Assembly: GCA_964035795.1 (NCBI GenBank)
Contig: OZ038323.1
Location: 2,624,744-2,688,743 of the forward strand
Direction: 5' to 3'
DNA length: 64,000 nucleotides
DNA from: Pterobdella sp. o SKG-2022
Lineage: Eukaryota; Annelida; Clitellata; Hirudinida; Piscicolidae
A model generated the notes under the pieces. It saw nothing but the letters and a program-made list of their open reading frames with translations, ran no database searches and was not told where the DNA came from. The first letter of the stretch is position 1; every line of letters starts with the position of its first letter. Below are positions 12,824 to 24,700 of the stretch, in pieces. A program made the translations under genes and the position numbers.

Positions 12824-15800
12824 ATGAGTTTTAATAGCGAAGAAGTAAATTATCTCGTCTATAGATACTTGCTTGAGTCCGGTGAGTTTTGTATGAGCAT
12901 CGATTGGTTTTTATATCATATTCACTTTTTCAGTAACGAATTCCATTAATTAATCTCAGCAATATTAAAATGTGAACAAGGATTTAGAAACAAAACAAAT
13001 TAACTTTTGAAACATTTACGTAATTCTAATGAGAATTACACGAATCACAGGTTTCACTCATGCAGCATACACTTTTGGGATAGAGAGTCATATAAGCCAC
13101 AGTAATATAAATGGATCAGTTGTTCCCCCTGCTGCCCTGCTCAATATCATACAAAAAGGTCTACAATATACTGAGGCAGAAATATCTATTGCTGAGGTTT
13201 CTTTTTAATTTAATTTTATTATGTTTGATAATCAAAACTGAAGTCATCATACAAAAGCTGCATAAATTTTACTATTAAATTTCAAATTTTTTTATAACTA
13301 CTTTGTTGGAGTCTTTCATAGTAACTAATAAGGGTTCAACATTATACATGCAAGTGAAAATTTTAATGGTGTCAGATTCATACCAATAAAAACTGCATCA
13401 ATATTAATAAGCCAACATATCTTAAAAATGACATTTGCACAGGATGGCACAGAACGAAGTATAGAGTCTATATCACTGATAGATGCTGTCCTACCAGATG
13501 TGGTAGAACAGAAAAAACAGGGTGCATCTAAAGGCATCAATAACATCAAACCAGAACTTGATCGAGCTGATGATTGTTGGTGATTTATAAATATACATAT
13601 ATAAATATATGCTTCACTTTCTGCTTAGGAAAATGATCTCTAAACTAAATGATGATGATGATAATGATAATCTCTTGTCAAATTCATACTAGCATGGAAA
13701 CAGACGAGAAACATTGATCATTTTTAAGGATGATGATCATAATTATATTCATTAGTTATATCCTCATATACAGCAATAAAGCATGAGTCCATGGATTCTT
13801 CCTTAAGTGACAGTAACACCCTCATCCCACCCAATAAGGCTGTCATTCTCAAGGTACTGATAGACTGTTGTGATAAATTCATACTAATACTTTTGTGGTT
13901 ACTATTAGTACCATAGCTCTTAGTATTCTATGCTATAGTTGGTACTACTTTTACCACTTTTATTACTACTAATAGATAAAGTTATTTCTTTTTTCTAATT
14001 TCCACTCCCACCACTCTTACTACTACTCACAATAATGAAGCTAATAAATTACCAAAAAATGTATATTCAAATAGAACATTTTTAAATGTTTATCTATGTT
14101 TAGTAACCACTAAAAAATTGATGATGAATCAATATTAAATAAATTATCCACAGATCTTAAGCAATAATTAACTACTAAACCAGGGTCATGAGTCTGAGGT
14201 GTTCATATGTGCATGGAACCCCACCAATGACCTCTTAGCTTCTGGGTGTGTATATGTTGTGGTCACTTTAAATGAAATGATTTTTTTTGTTGATATAAAT
14301 TTATTTTCTTCATGTTAAAATAAAAAATAATGATATTTTTATTGTGGCATTTAATTTTGAAAAATATATTAAATGATTGATCAAAACAGTTCTGGCGACT
14401 CAACAGCTCGCATATGGAACATGAACGAACAACAACAAACAACCACAACTTCTTCAAGTAATTTAGCCACCATCCAACCAGCCTCCAGCACTCCCAACAG
14501 CTGTGTAGCTGTTAATGGCTCAGCTTCCGTTGCTGCCAGCAACCAGCAACTGGTGCTACGTCACTGCATTCAAAAGGGTGGAGCTGAAGTTCCCAGCAAT
14601 AAGGATGTGACGTCATTGGATTGGAATGTACGTGTATTTGTATGTTTTGATGGTTGTGTGAATTGGTAGTTACCATTAAATGGAATGGTTCATACCGCAT
14701 TTTATTATTCTTTGTTTGAATCAATAGAAAATGCATAGTTATATATTCATTATATGATTTAAAGGACTTTATTGTATATATATTTTACTGGTCATATTTT
14801 ATTGAAATTATGAATACTTCAACTTTACTAAAAACTGATATTATAATATATACTAAAAAATAATACTAGGAGATACAAAGAATTCATATTATAATATATG
14901 ATGAAAAATCAACACATTTGAATCCTAATTATAAACCAACATCTTTGAACCATCTACACAGTGTGATGGATCCCTGTTGGCCACAGGCTCATATGATGGT
15001 TATGCTCGCATCTGGGGCACTGATGGTCAGTGATGTTTGCTGTTTTTTGCGTTTTTTATCTGCCTCTGATGTTGCATGAATATTTGAGTTAATGTCATTA
15101 TCATCGTTTTGATAGTTACGTCGGCCCGTATAGCTCAGTGGTAGAGCATTAAACTAATCAACTAAAGTTACCGGGTTCGATCCCGTGTGGGCTGACAATT
15201 AGCACCTATTACACAGTGTGTTTTCACTACATTAAATTTGTAGCAAGCGCTTTGTTCTATGAGTAAAAGCGCTTCATAACTACCGCGTTACATCACATCA
15301 CTGCTATATCTAATATTTTGTTCTTATGGCTCAAGTGATTTAGCTGAAATCTGAAGCTTAAAAAACATTTACAACTCGTTTTTCATCATCCATCACCATC
15401 AATTGCCACCAACATTCACCATCATCATCCACCACCATCTCACCCATCCTCCATCACATATCTGCCACCACCACTGATGACCAGGTCGCTTGGTGAGCAT
15501 CTTGGGACAGCACAAAGGACCCATATTTGCACTCAAATGGAACAAGAAGGGCAATTACATATTGAGTGCTGGTGTTGACAAAACCACCATCATCTGGGAT
15601 GCTGCATCTGGAAAGTGTACTCAACAATTTGCTTTCCATAATGGTGGGTGGAGGTGTTTGTGTGTCTGCATGTTTGGATAATTTTTTTGGTTTTTTCAAG
15701 TGCATTCAGGTATTCCTGCCCAAAAATGCATGAATACATAACTGAAAACTGTCAATGGATATACATTATACAATCGGCATTAGATCATTTGTTCATAAAA

Positions 15801-18078
15801 ATAGAAAGCCCAAGCACCAAAACTCACCAAAACAGCACCTGCACTCGATGTGGACTGGCAAAACAACCAAACATTTGCCTCGTGTTCCACTGATCAGTGC
15901 ATCCACGTGTGCAAGCTGGCTGCTGAGAAACCTATCAAGACTTTCCAGGGACACACTGTATGTATCTATGTTTGTGTGTGTGTACTTATGTATGTTCATT
16001 TATTATGTGTTTTTTGTAAAAAGGGTTTCTACTATCATAAGGGGTTGTTTTATGTTAAAATGGTTTGAATTTGCAGGTTTTTTTACAATTGCAATACACA
16101 GACGCATAAATTAGTATGCATAAATAAAACTTTCATGCATGAACATGCACACGTCAACAAAAACATAAAATAAGTACATAAATACAGACCCAAGCAATAC
16201 ATGTACACATTGAATCAGAACGCATATAAAGAAACAAAAAAACACACACAGAACGAGGTGAATGCCATCAAGTGGGACCCCCAAGGACTTCTACTTGCTT
16301 CATGCTCTGATGATATGACACTGAAGGTGGGTCAGTGTGTGTGTATGTTTGTGTGTGTCTTTGCGCGTGCGTGTTTGTTTGTTTATATGTGTATATGTGT
16401 TGCTCGTGCCTGTATTTATGGGCTCATTTATGTTCATGCTGGTGTGTGCATGTTTATGCATGCATGTGATATTGCATTGCCCCATCAAGTTACTTATGCC
16501 GCTTGTGATTTCTTATAGGTCGCTCATAACTTATTTATAAGTTGACGACATTTCTATTTAGTAGCACCTACGCACGCATTTAAACATTAAATAAATTAAA
16601 TACACAGACACACAAACACACCTACACACAGATATGGAGTGTAAAACAAGACACATGTGTGCACGACTTACAAGCACACAACAAAGAGATCTACACCATA
16701 AAATGGTCGCCAACTGGACCTCAGACTGAAAACCCCAACGCCAACCTCATCCTTGCCAGGTGCTTCATTTAGGGTTATTTGTGTAGTGTTTTAGGGATGT
16801 TTGTGAAGTGTTATTCTAGCGTTGAGCTTATGATCAACCCCTGCAAGTATGCAAAGAGACTTCAAAAAATGGTGTTGTGTTCATTGTTTTTATTTAATCG
16901 TGAATCTTTTATGAGTTTTAAGAGCTAATAATGATCATAATCAAATAATAATAACAAAAATAATAGTGAATAAAATGCATTAGTAATAAGGTTAATAATA
17001 TATGGATGCTTCCACAGCGCCTCATTCGACTCCACTGTGAGGCTATGGGACGTTGAAAAAGGAGTGTGTGTGCACAAACTTACTAAGTATGTGATGTTTT
17101 TGTTTATTGTGAATTTTATACTTACATAAGCAAAACAAAAAAAAATTACAAACACACACAAACATACAAACACAGACATACAGAGCCAGTGTACAGTGTA
17201 GCATTTTCACCTGATGGCAAGTATATTGCATCAGGATCTTTTGACCGATGTGTTCACATATGGAGTGTACAGGTGTGTGCGTGTTTTTAATTCATGCTCA
17301 AGTGTGTGTGTATGTGAAGTTAAGTGCATGTTTTTGTTTCTGATGTGGATGTGTGAAAACACGATTAAGAAGGCTTCAAGAGTGCATGTTTTGTTGGTGT
17401 CTCATTAACGCCTTGATTGTTGAACAATACACAAATAAATCCACGCACGCACATAAATAAATTCATGCACACAAACAGACATACACAAACGAACAAACAC
17501 ACACGCAGACGGGAGCACTGGTACACACATACAAAGGAACAGGAGGCATTTTCGAGGTTTGTTGGAACCATAGAGGAGATAAAGTGGGAGCTTCTGCTTC
17601 TGACGGCACTGTACGTGTTTGTGTGTGTACGTGTATATTTTGTGTTTTTTTGCGTGCGTACTTATTTTTGTGCGTGTTGGTGCTTGGAAGTGTTTGTATG
17701 TATTTGTGCGAGTGTACATTTGTTTATTTTTCATCTGTATGTATTTTTATGTGTCTATGTTATTGTACAAGTGTTTTTTATGCGTATGTTTTTAAGCACG
17801 ACTATGTGAATAAATATTACCAACTTTGAAAGCATTTGCAACAATCAAAAAACTTAGAATTTCTCGCACCTCCTTTCTTTTACTGACTGAACTTGCTAGC
17901 CAATATCATATGGCGTATGTTATATCCAAGAAAAAACTAATTGGCGATTAAAACATTTGTGAGCTTTTGAGGAGGTGTGTTTAAAATGCACCAAAATATA
18001 TTATTAATTAATTAAGTAATTGATAATGCTCTTTGAAATATTAACATTTGGCTTTAGACTTTAAAAGATTAATGGAAT

Positions 18079-18119
<41 letters not shown>

Positions 18120-18133
18120 ATGATAAATAGAAT

Positions 18134-18230
<97 letters not shown>

Positions 18231-18235
18231 TTAGC

Positions 18236-18266
<31 letters not shown>

Positions 18267-18415
18267 ATAGATGGATAGCTAGATAGATAAATAGATACAG
18301 TGATTTTAAAAATAGTTTCACCCTCTAAGGGTGACTCGATTCATTTAAGGTCTTCATGAAATCTTATTAATAACTCAAACAATCACAGGTGCTTGTGCTG
18401 GATCTGAGGAAATGA
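12824..18415 (+). CDS. TBL1XR1: Transducin beta-like protein 1 (TBL1/TBL1XR1, ebi-like)
   Basis: Nuclear LisH–WD40 subunit of NCoR/SMRT–HDAC3 corepressor complexes, acting in corepressor exchange and Wnt and nuclear-receptor transcription. Fifteen coding exons keep phase throughout: 12824–12881, 13051–13196, 13443–13575, 13774–13853, 14184–14245, 14390–14627, 14962–15025, 15485–15643, 15836–15957, 16252–16326, 16632–16759, 17018–17086, 17176–17272, 17509–17610 and 18389–18415. The sum is 520 codons, 519 residues, against 514 in human TBL1XR1. Seen: LisH ([20 protein letters not shown]), the [13 protein letters not shown] block, a linker shorter than in vertebrates, then WD40 repeats ([94 protein letters not shown]), ending VLVLDLRK. 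One repeat has a Gln/Thr/Ser-rich insert in exon 6. Several introns start GT-rich and end CA-rich. TBL1X and TBL1XR1 cannot be separated here. Confidence 0.96.
15118..15310 (+). mobile_element. tRNA-derived SINE-like element in TBL1 intron 7
   Basis: The head looks like a tRNA: tagctcagtggtagagc is a good A box/D arm and ggttcgatccc a B box, and the ends tcggccc/gggctga can form a 7-bp acceptor stem. The T loop is one base short and the anticodon arm is poor, so it is not a working tRNA. A body follows (gtagcaagcgctttgttcta … aagcgcttcataactaccgc) that resembles LINE 3' tails. A second copy with head and body is at about 39995–40180 on the minus strand. Confidence 0.75.
18079..18297 (+). repeat. 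(GATA)n microsatellite in the last TBL1 intron
   Basis: About 220 bp of mostly perfect agat units with a few interruptions (gataaatag, gttagctag). It ends about 90 bases before the 27-nt terminal coding exon of TBL1. Confidence 0.95.
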
Positions 18416-18607
18416 CTGTTTCTTCTGTTTGTGTTCGTTTTTGTGCAAGATGATTATGTCGACTTAAAAGCCATATCTGTCTCGTTTAAGGAGTGTGAGC
18501 TTGTATACAATTGATGTCTTAGTTTTTGATTGTATTTCTGTTAAATTTTTGAAGAATGATTCATTGAGTAAATGCCCGTAATTTATTTTTGATTATTTCA
18601 AATTGAC

Positions 18608-18613
18608 AATAAA
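18608..18613 (+). terminator. Candidate TBL1 polyadenylation signal
   Basis: AATAAA about 190 bases after the TBL1 stop codon, in the gap before the convergent DHFR gene. On the opposite strand, AATAAA at 18582–18587 could serve DHFR, in which case the two 3' UTRs would overlap. Confidence 0.4.
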
Positions 18614-18774
18614 AATTTAAAGTAATCACGTTTTTTATATTGAATTATTAAGAAAATAAAGAAAATCTCCCCAATTAAGATGGCTTACAATCTTAACGTA
18701 TTAGACTTCAACGTCATCACATATATAGACAAATTTTCAATATTTCGCCTTATTGTCACCACCAACTAATAGTC

Positions 18775-21700
18775 TTAGTCTGAAATTTTGAAGAAACGCT
18801 TCCAGAAGCTAAATATTTTTTCTTTTTCTTGCCTCTCGTAACACATGAACACGTACTCCACTTCGCCTTCCTTCTGAACTGTGTGGTCGAGCCATGTCAA
18901 TCTGATGTGTGGGTTTGAAGAAATATTCTGGGTAGATGCTTTAGAAAATGGAGTATTGGGGCTGTTATAGTCATTAAAGATGTAATCGTGCACTGGATTG
19001 AAGCCTATATGCGTGTGGGTTTCATAAACCTCTTTAATCCCTTCTCCAATAATTAGCAATTATTTCTTTATCGAAGTTTTTGTTAGAAGATAATTTCATT
19101 TATTTGCAGTTATAAATATTTTTTTTGTTAATGAAAGTTTTTTGTGAAAAATATCGAAAAGCCAATTATCGGTCGATGAACTTCGATGAATATTTGAAAC
19201 TAGTTTTTTTGCAGTTTTCTTTATTTAATAAAGTTTTAAAACTTTCACTAATTGAATTCCATCGACCCAAGCTAAATTGTTAGCATGTTTTCTCCGTTAG
19301 GTTAAAATCAATGAATTTAAAACTTATTTTTTCATTAGAAAAAATATATTGCATCCTAATGTGACTACCAAAATTTTTTCTTGCAAAATAAATGCGAAAT
19401 TATTTCAAAAATTGCATATATGTATCAAAAAACGAAATAGAAATTTCATTTTCACACCAAAAACGATCTTCAAAGCCACTTTCTCATAAAATAAAATAAA
19501 ATACAACAAAGAATATGTTTATAGTGGCATTAGCTCTAAGAGTTTCTGGCCACATCCCTCGGATCATGTCGATAATAGTGAACACACTTTGTGTCGTTCA
19601 ATTCATGCTAAAACATCACTCGTGACTTTTTTATCAAAAATTTCAAAAACATTTTTCAATCATGTTTTGAATTTGAGACTTTGAAAAGTATTAAAGCTTT
19701 GAAAAATATTTATGCTTTTATAAAATTTAAGCTGCTTAAAACTTCAAACCAAAATGAAAATGCAGCACGTTTTGCAGAGGTTTTGAACTTTATTCAGTCT
19801 TTAAAGAATTATAATGCAGCTTGTAGTATCGTCTCACTCATTAAAACTCTGGTTCTAGACCATTTGATGTACTATGCAAGAGTACAATGATGTTTCAAAG
19901 ATGAAACATCACTTAAAGGAATGGGTACTTGTTATGATGTTCTGCTTATGGAAGGTTTTGTTAAACAAACCTTTGTGTTTGTGTCTAGTGCATTTATTAT
20001 CGACAAATTAATGATTATAGATTTAGTTTTGTTGAAAATTAAATTGTTTTAATCAACTACTGAATGATATAAAAATTAATTCACATAGCTAATTTTTATT
20101 ATTTTACGCTTAAATATTTTTTTTTCGGCGATTTTCATATTTTTTAATTTTAGACGTAACAACATTGTTGAAAGGTGCCTGAAAACATAAAGTACAAAAT
20201 TTTTTCATTATAAAATGATTTTCAGTAATTTTTTAGAGATGTAGTTTTATTCGCCTTTTAAAAGATTTATCTCCAATATATGAAGATATAACCTAAAAAA
20301 ATGCTATTTTTAAAAATTAACTCAAATCTTAAACAACTACTTGCAAAAACGTTTGCAATTCATTAGTTTATACAATAAAAATGTACTTTCAAAAAGAATT
20401 CTAGCTAATTTTTGTGAATAAACATGTTTTAATATCTAGAAGAAAAAAAATAAAAATCTACTTGAATTAAGTTAATTTTTTCACAAAATAATGCTGGCAA
20501 AATTTAATGAATTTTAAATAAAAATAACTATTTTTTTTTAATTCAAAATATCATTCAAGCGCTCAAGCTCTCAGATTTCCAGTTTTTAAAATTTGATATA
20601 TCGAAAGACCTTTCGAGATGAAGTCCGGAGGTGAGTTGTATTGGGGAAACAAAGAATGATTTTTAATCAAATTTCGTACTAATTTTATTGCTCAAAATTT
20701 TTTATTTAAAGTTTTATCTATATTAATTTTTTTGTTTATTATTACACATTCAATTATTTTTATACATTCATAAAATCAACTCAGTTTTCTAAACTTCATT
20801 TATATTATTATTATGGTTGCTTTTGTTTCAAACAACAGACCTTTTTTTTCGTATAATCTTAGTTAACTGTTTTGTTTATTTAGTTATACTTGCTCGATGG
20901 GGACGATCATTTATGTATGAGGCATAACTATAAGGCAGACAATATAAAAATCACCACTACTGGTGAGAAGAGTTTGGTGTTGGCTGATGGTGTGGTCTTA
21001 ATGAGTGTCAAGTTGGTGAGGGGTTTTCGAGGTGGGAGTGAGGTGGACAGTGTACATCGTCAAATGCTTCTTGGCGTCTCGAATGTTCGACCGCACACAC
21101 TCTATTGAACTCAATGAAAACATAATTCAAAGTTAACTTTGCACTAATGGCTCTCAGATTTTATTAATGGTATGAAGATCAATTTTTTTACATCAGGGAG
21201 TTTTCTTGATCTATCTTGGTTATTTTGCAAAATATTTTGAACCATAACAACATTTGCAACAATTAGCTACTCTAATCAATTTAATTAATCAACTAATTAT
21301 TCAGATTGGTCAATCAATAACTAATTATTTTTTAAGCATCATCTAATCAATCAACTAACTAATCAGCTAAAAAATGACATCTTGCTAAACTCACTTGACG
21401 GGAGAATAGAGCTGCTTATCAAAGCGAGGGAAGAATGTATCGCAGGTGTAAGTCTTGCAGATCTCAGTCAAAAATATACGCTTGCATGAACCAAGCTTTA
21501 GGCATTGCTGTGATGTGATTGGTTGGTTACGGATGGTTTTTTGGATGTTTTGGTATTAAGATTTAAATTTTTTAATATATTTAAATGTATTTTTGAAGTT
21601 TAGGATTATCATAAACTATTCATGACCATAAGAATATTTTTGGAAATCATAGCTTTGTTTCAGATAAATGTATCGAGGAATTTTTCAAAGTATTTTTTCG

Positions 21701-24700
21701 AGAATAAACACAAAATCTCTTAGAGTCACGGAGTCTTAATCTGTCAATGATTTTGTATATATAAGTTGTTGAAATTTTATAAAAAAATAAATAAAAAAAA
21801 GATTTGAAACAATCAAAATAAACTAGAAAATAATTTTTTAAACGAAAAATAGTCAACTAATTTTACACTCGATTCATGTTATAGAAGAAGTTTTGAAAAG
21901 AAATGGTAAAAAATTATTTTACGTTAGGAAACCATCTTTTAAATTATACTTTACGTTTCAACGAAGAACCAAAATTTTGAAGGAAATAAAGTAATAAAGG
22001 AAAAAGGAGTGAATCTTTTGTGGTACATATCTTTTATAATGAAAAGTAAAATGGCATTGCCAGAATAATATCAGATTTAATGGCGAAAAAGTTAGAAGAT
22101 CATTTTTAAATAATGGTAATTTTAAGAAAGTCTAAAAATTTTTAATGATTTAAAATCTTTAAATTAACTTTTTGTTCAAGCTTTTACTTTGTGATTATAA
22201 AAGCGTTTTCAAATGTGTGCAAATCGAGCGTTTTTTCTGAAAGGAATCTTCTTTGGTTGCACAAAATGCTTGCGGCTTTTTTTAATTGGAAACAAAATGT
22301 AGATAAATAAAAGCAAAAATTAAAAAAAATCACACAGATTTTATAAAAGGTTTAGCACAAAGTTCGGTAAAGCATTTTTGGCTTGTAACTAGCTTTATAA
22401 GTCCAGAAAACATAAAGTCGGGATAAAAAAAACGATAAATAAGATTAAAACGATTTTCCAAAATTTTTTTTTTCGTCCGTTGAACAAGTTCGAAGCTTTT
22501 TTTTACCTCATGGCTATGCTGAAAAAGAAGCAAAAACTTTGGTTGATGGAGGGATTTAATTATAAATTACTTTGAGTTCTGCGAGTAGCTTCATAAAAAT
22601 AAATTTTTTTTTCACTATTATTTTGAATATTTAATATTGAAATACTTATTTGACATAAAAAGTTTTAATACTAACGATAAAATAAAAAAACTCTCAATCA
22701 GTGATTGAATAAACTCTAACAACACTTATCATCAAAATCGTCAAAAAACTGCAGCTAACCTCAAACAAAGCAGCTCCCCCAATAACGAATATTTTTTCAA
22801 CAGTTGGATCTCTTTCTGCAACTTCTATCCCCTCATGCATACTTCGGCAACATTTGATGTCGTTCGACTCCGAAATGCTGTGTTGTTGAGATGGTGTGTG
22901 ATGTTAAAGGTGAGAGGTGGTGTGTGAGGCAGTGACGTTAGGATGGAGGTGAACGGTGTAGAGAAAAAGTGGTTTAGAGGTTTTAGGGTGAGGGTGGAAG
23001 ATTTAAATGTTAGGTTGGGTAACGTTGTGTGATGTAGTAAATTTGATGGTGTAGTGGCAGGGTTGATGGAAATGTAATAGGGTTGGTATGGTGAGATGGG
23101 TGATACTGTTTTGTGTTGGAGTGGATATTATTTTTATGTTGTGAAGTGGGTGTTAATTTAGTGTTCTGGTGGGTGATGAGAGAAAATGGGAGGGTTGTTG
23201 GTGGTGGGAAACTTAGGGTCTTTCTTAAGAATTAACAACCAGTAGTTTCCTTAGCGATGAAACAACTGAAAAATGTTAACTTAGCCCTATTTCCGCAAAA
23301 ATGAGTTTTAAAATGTTAGGTGAAAAAATGCGTGGTGAATTTAGCTGATTAAATAAATTAACTTGGAATAAAACTCAAAGCCTTCATTGATTTAGAATTT
23401 TTTGTTGCATTAAGATAGAGTTGAAATGATATTTATAAGCTAATTGCGAGTTATGAAGAATTTTTGGGAGCTTAAGCTATTTGAATGTAAAAACAAGTCA
23501 GTGACAACTTGGAAATACATAAATGAGGTTGCTGGTAGGGGTAAGGCAGGTGAAGGTAAAGGAATAGAAATTGGTAGTTTTAAGAAATACTTGGATGATA
23601 AAATTGGTGAGATCAAAAGTGTAGATGGTGATCTATTTCAAATTGAGGTTTTATCCAGGACTTCAGTGTTAGACTAGTTTTTTGAAGTGGATGAAGAGGA
23701 ATTAGTAAAGATGATCAACAACTTACCAAATAAACATTGTGCTTCAAATCCGATCCCAACTTGGCTATTGAAACGAATTGCAAGCTTGATAACACCTTTT
23801 TTAGTTAGCATCTTTAATTCCTCTTTCAAATCAGGAACTGTTCCTCAAGGTTTGAAGTTAGCCTGTGTGACGCCGATATTGAAAAAACCCAATCTGAACC
23901 AATCTGAGCCATCCTCCTATAGACCAATTTCAAATGTCCCTGTCTTATCAAACATACTGGAACGGTTGGTTTTAGAAAGGACACGTAGTTATTTGGTTGA
24001 AAATGATCTTCTTCCGAGATTTCAGTCTGCTTATCGCCCTTTTCATTCAACAGAAACTGCTATCACAAAAATCCACATGGATATTTTAAAAGCAGCTGAT
24101 GAAGATAGGTTTAGTCTTTTGATATTGTTAGATCTTTTTTCAGCCTTTGATTTAGTTAATCATAATATTTTAATAAATAAACTATATTCAAAATTCGGTT
24201 TTAAGGGTTTAGTTTTAGAATGGTATAAGAGCTATTTAAATAATAGGTGTTATTATATTACTAATACTAGTGTTAGGACTAATTTATTTCATCTCCATAC
24301 TGGTGTGCCACAAGGCTCTGTAATCGGCCCGCTCTTATTTAATCTGTATTCTAGTGATCAATTGCATAAAGACATAACTTGAGTTTTCACCAATATGCAG
24401 ATGACACACAATTGTATTCTAGTTGTGTTCCTGGTGAAACTGAGCAATTGCAGAACAGATTATCTGACTGTGTCGATGAGATGGCAGCCTGGATGGAATC
24501 CAATAGTCTTAAACTCAATAGATCCAAAACTGAAGCTAGATGGTTTTCTTCTTTGAGAAAGATGAACAAGTTACTAACCAAACAGATAAGGATACTGGAT
24601 ACTTTCATATCACCTTCAGAAAGTGTCAAAAGCCTGGGTGTTTTCATGGATAGAGACTTGAGCATGAACTCATATATAAGTAAGATGTTGCAAGCAGGCT

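Noticed and set aside
15121..15196. Functional tRNA gene in TBL1 intron 7
   Set aside because: A and B boxes and an acceptor stem are visible, but the T loop is one base short and the anticodon arm does not fold. A second copy with the same non-tRNA body shows it is a repeat.
16201..17829. Cys/Val-rich and Thr/His-rich small proteins in TBL1 introns
   Set aside because: They are readings through the GT-rich and CA-rich intron ends, partly fused to real exons.
19681..19890. Small protein in DHFR intron 5
   Set aside because: It starts at TTG, is Lys/Asn-rich as expected of AT-rich noncoding DNA, and has no motif.
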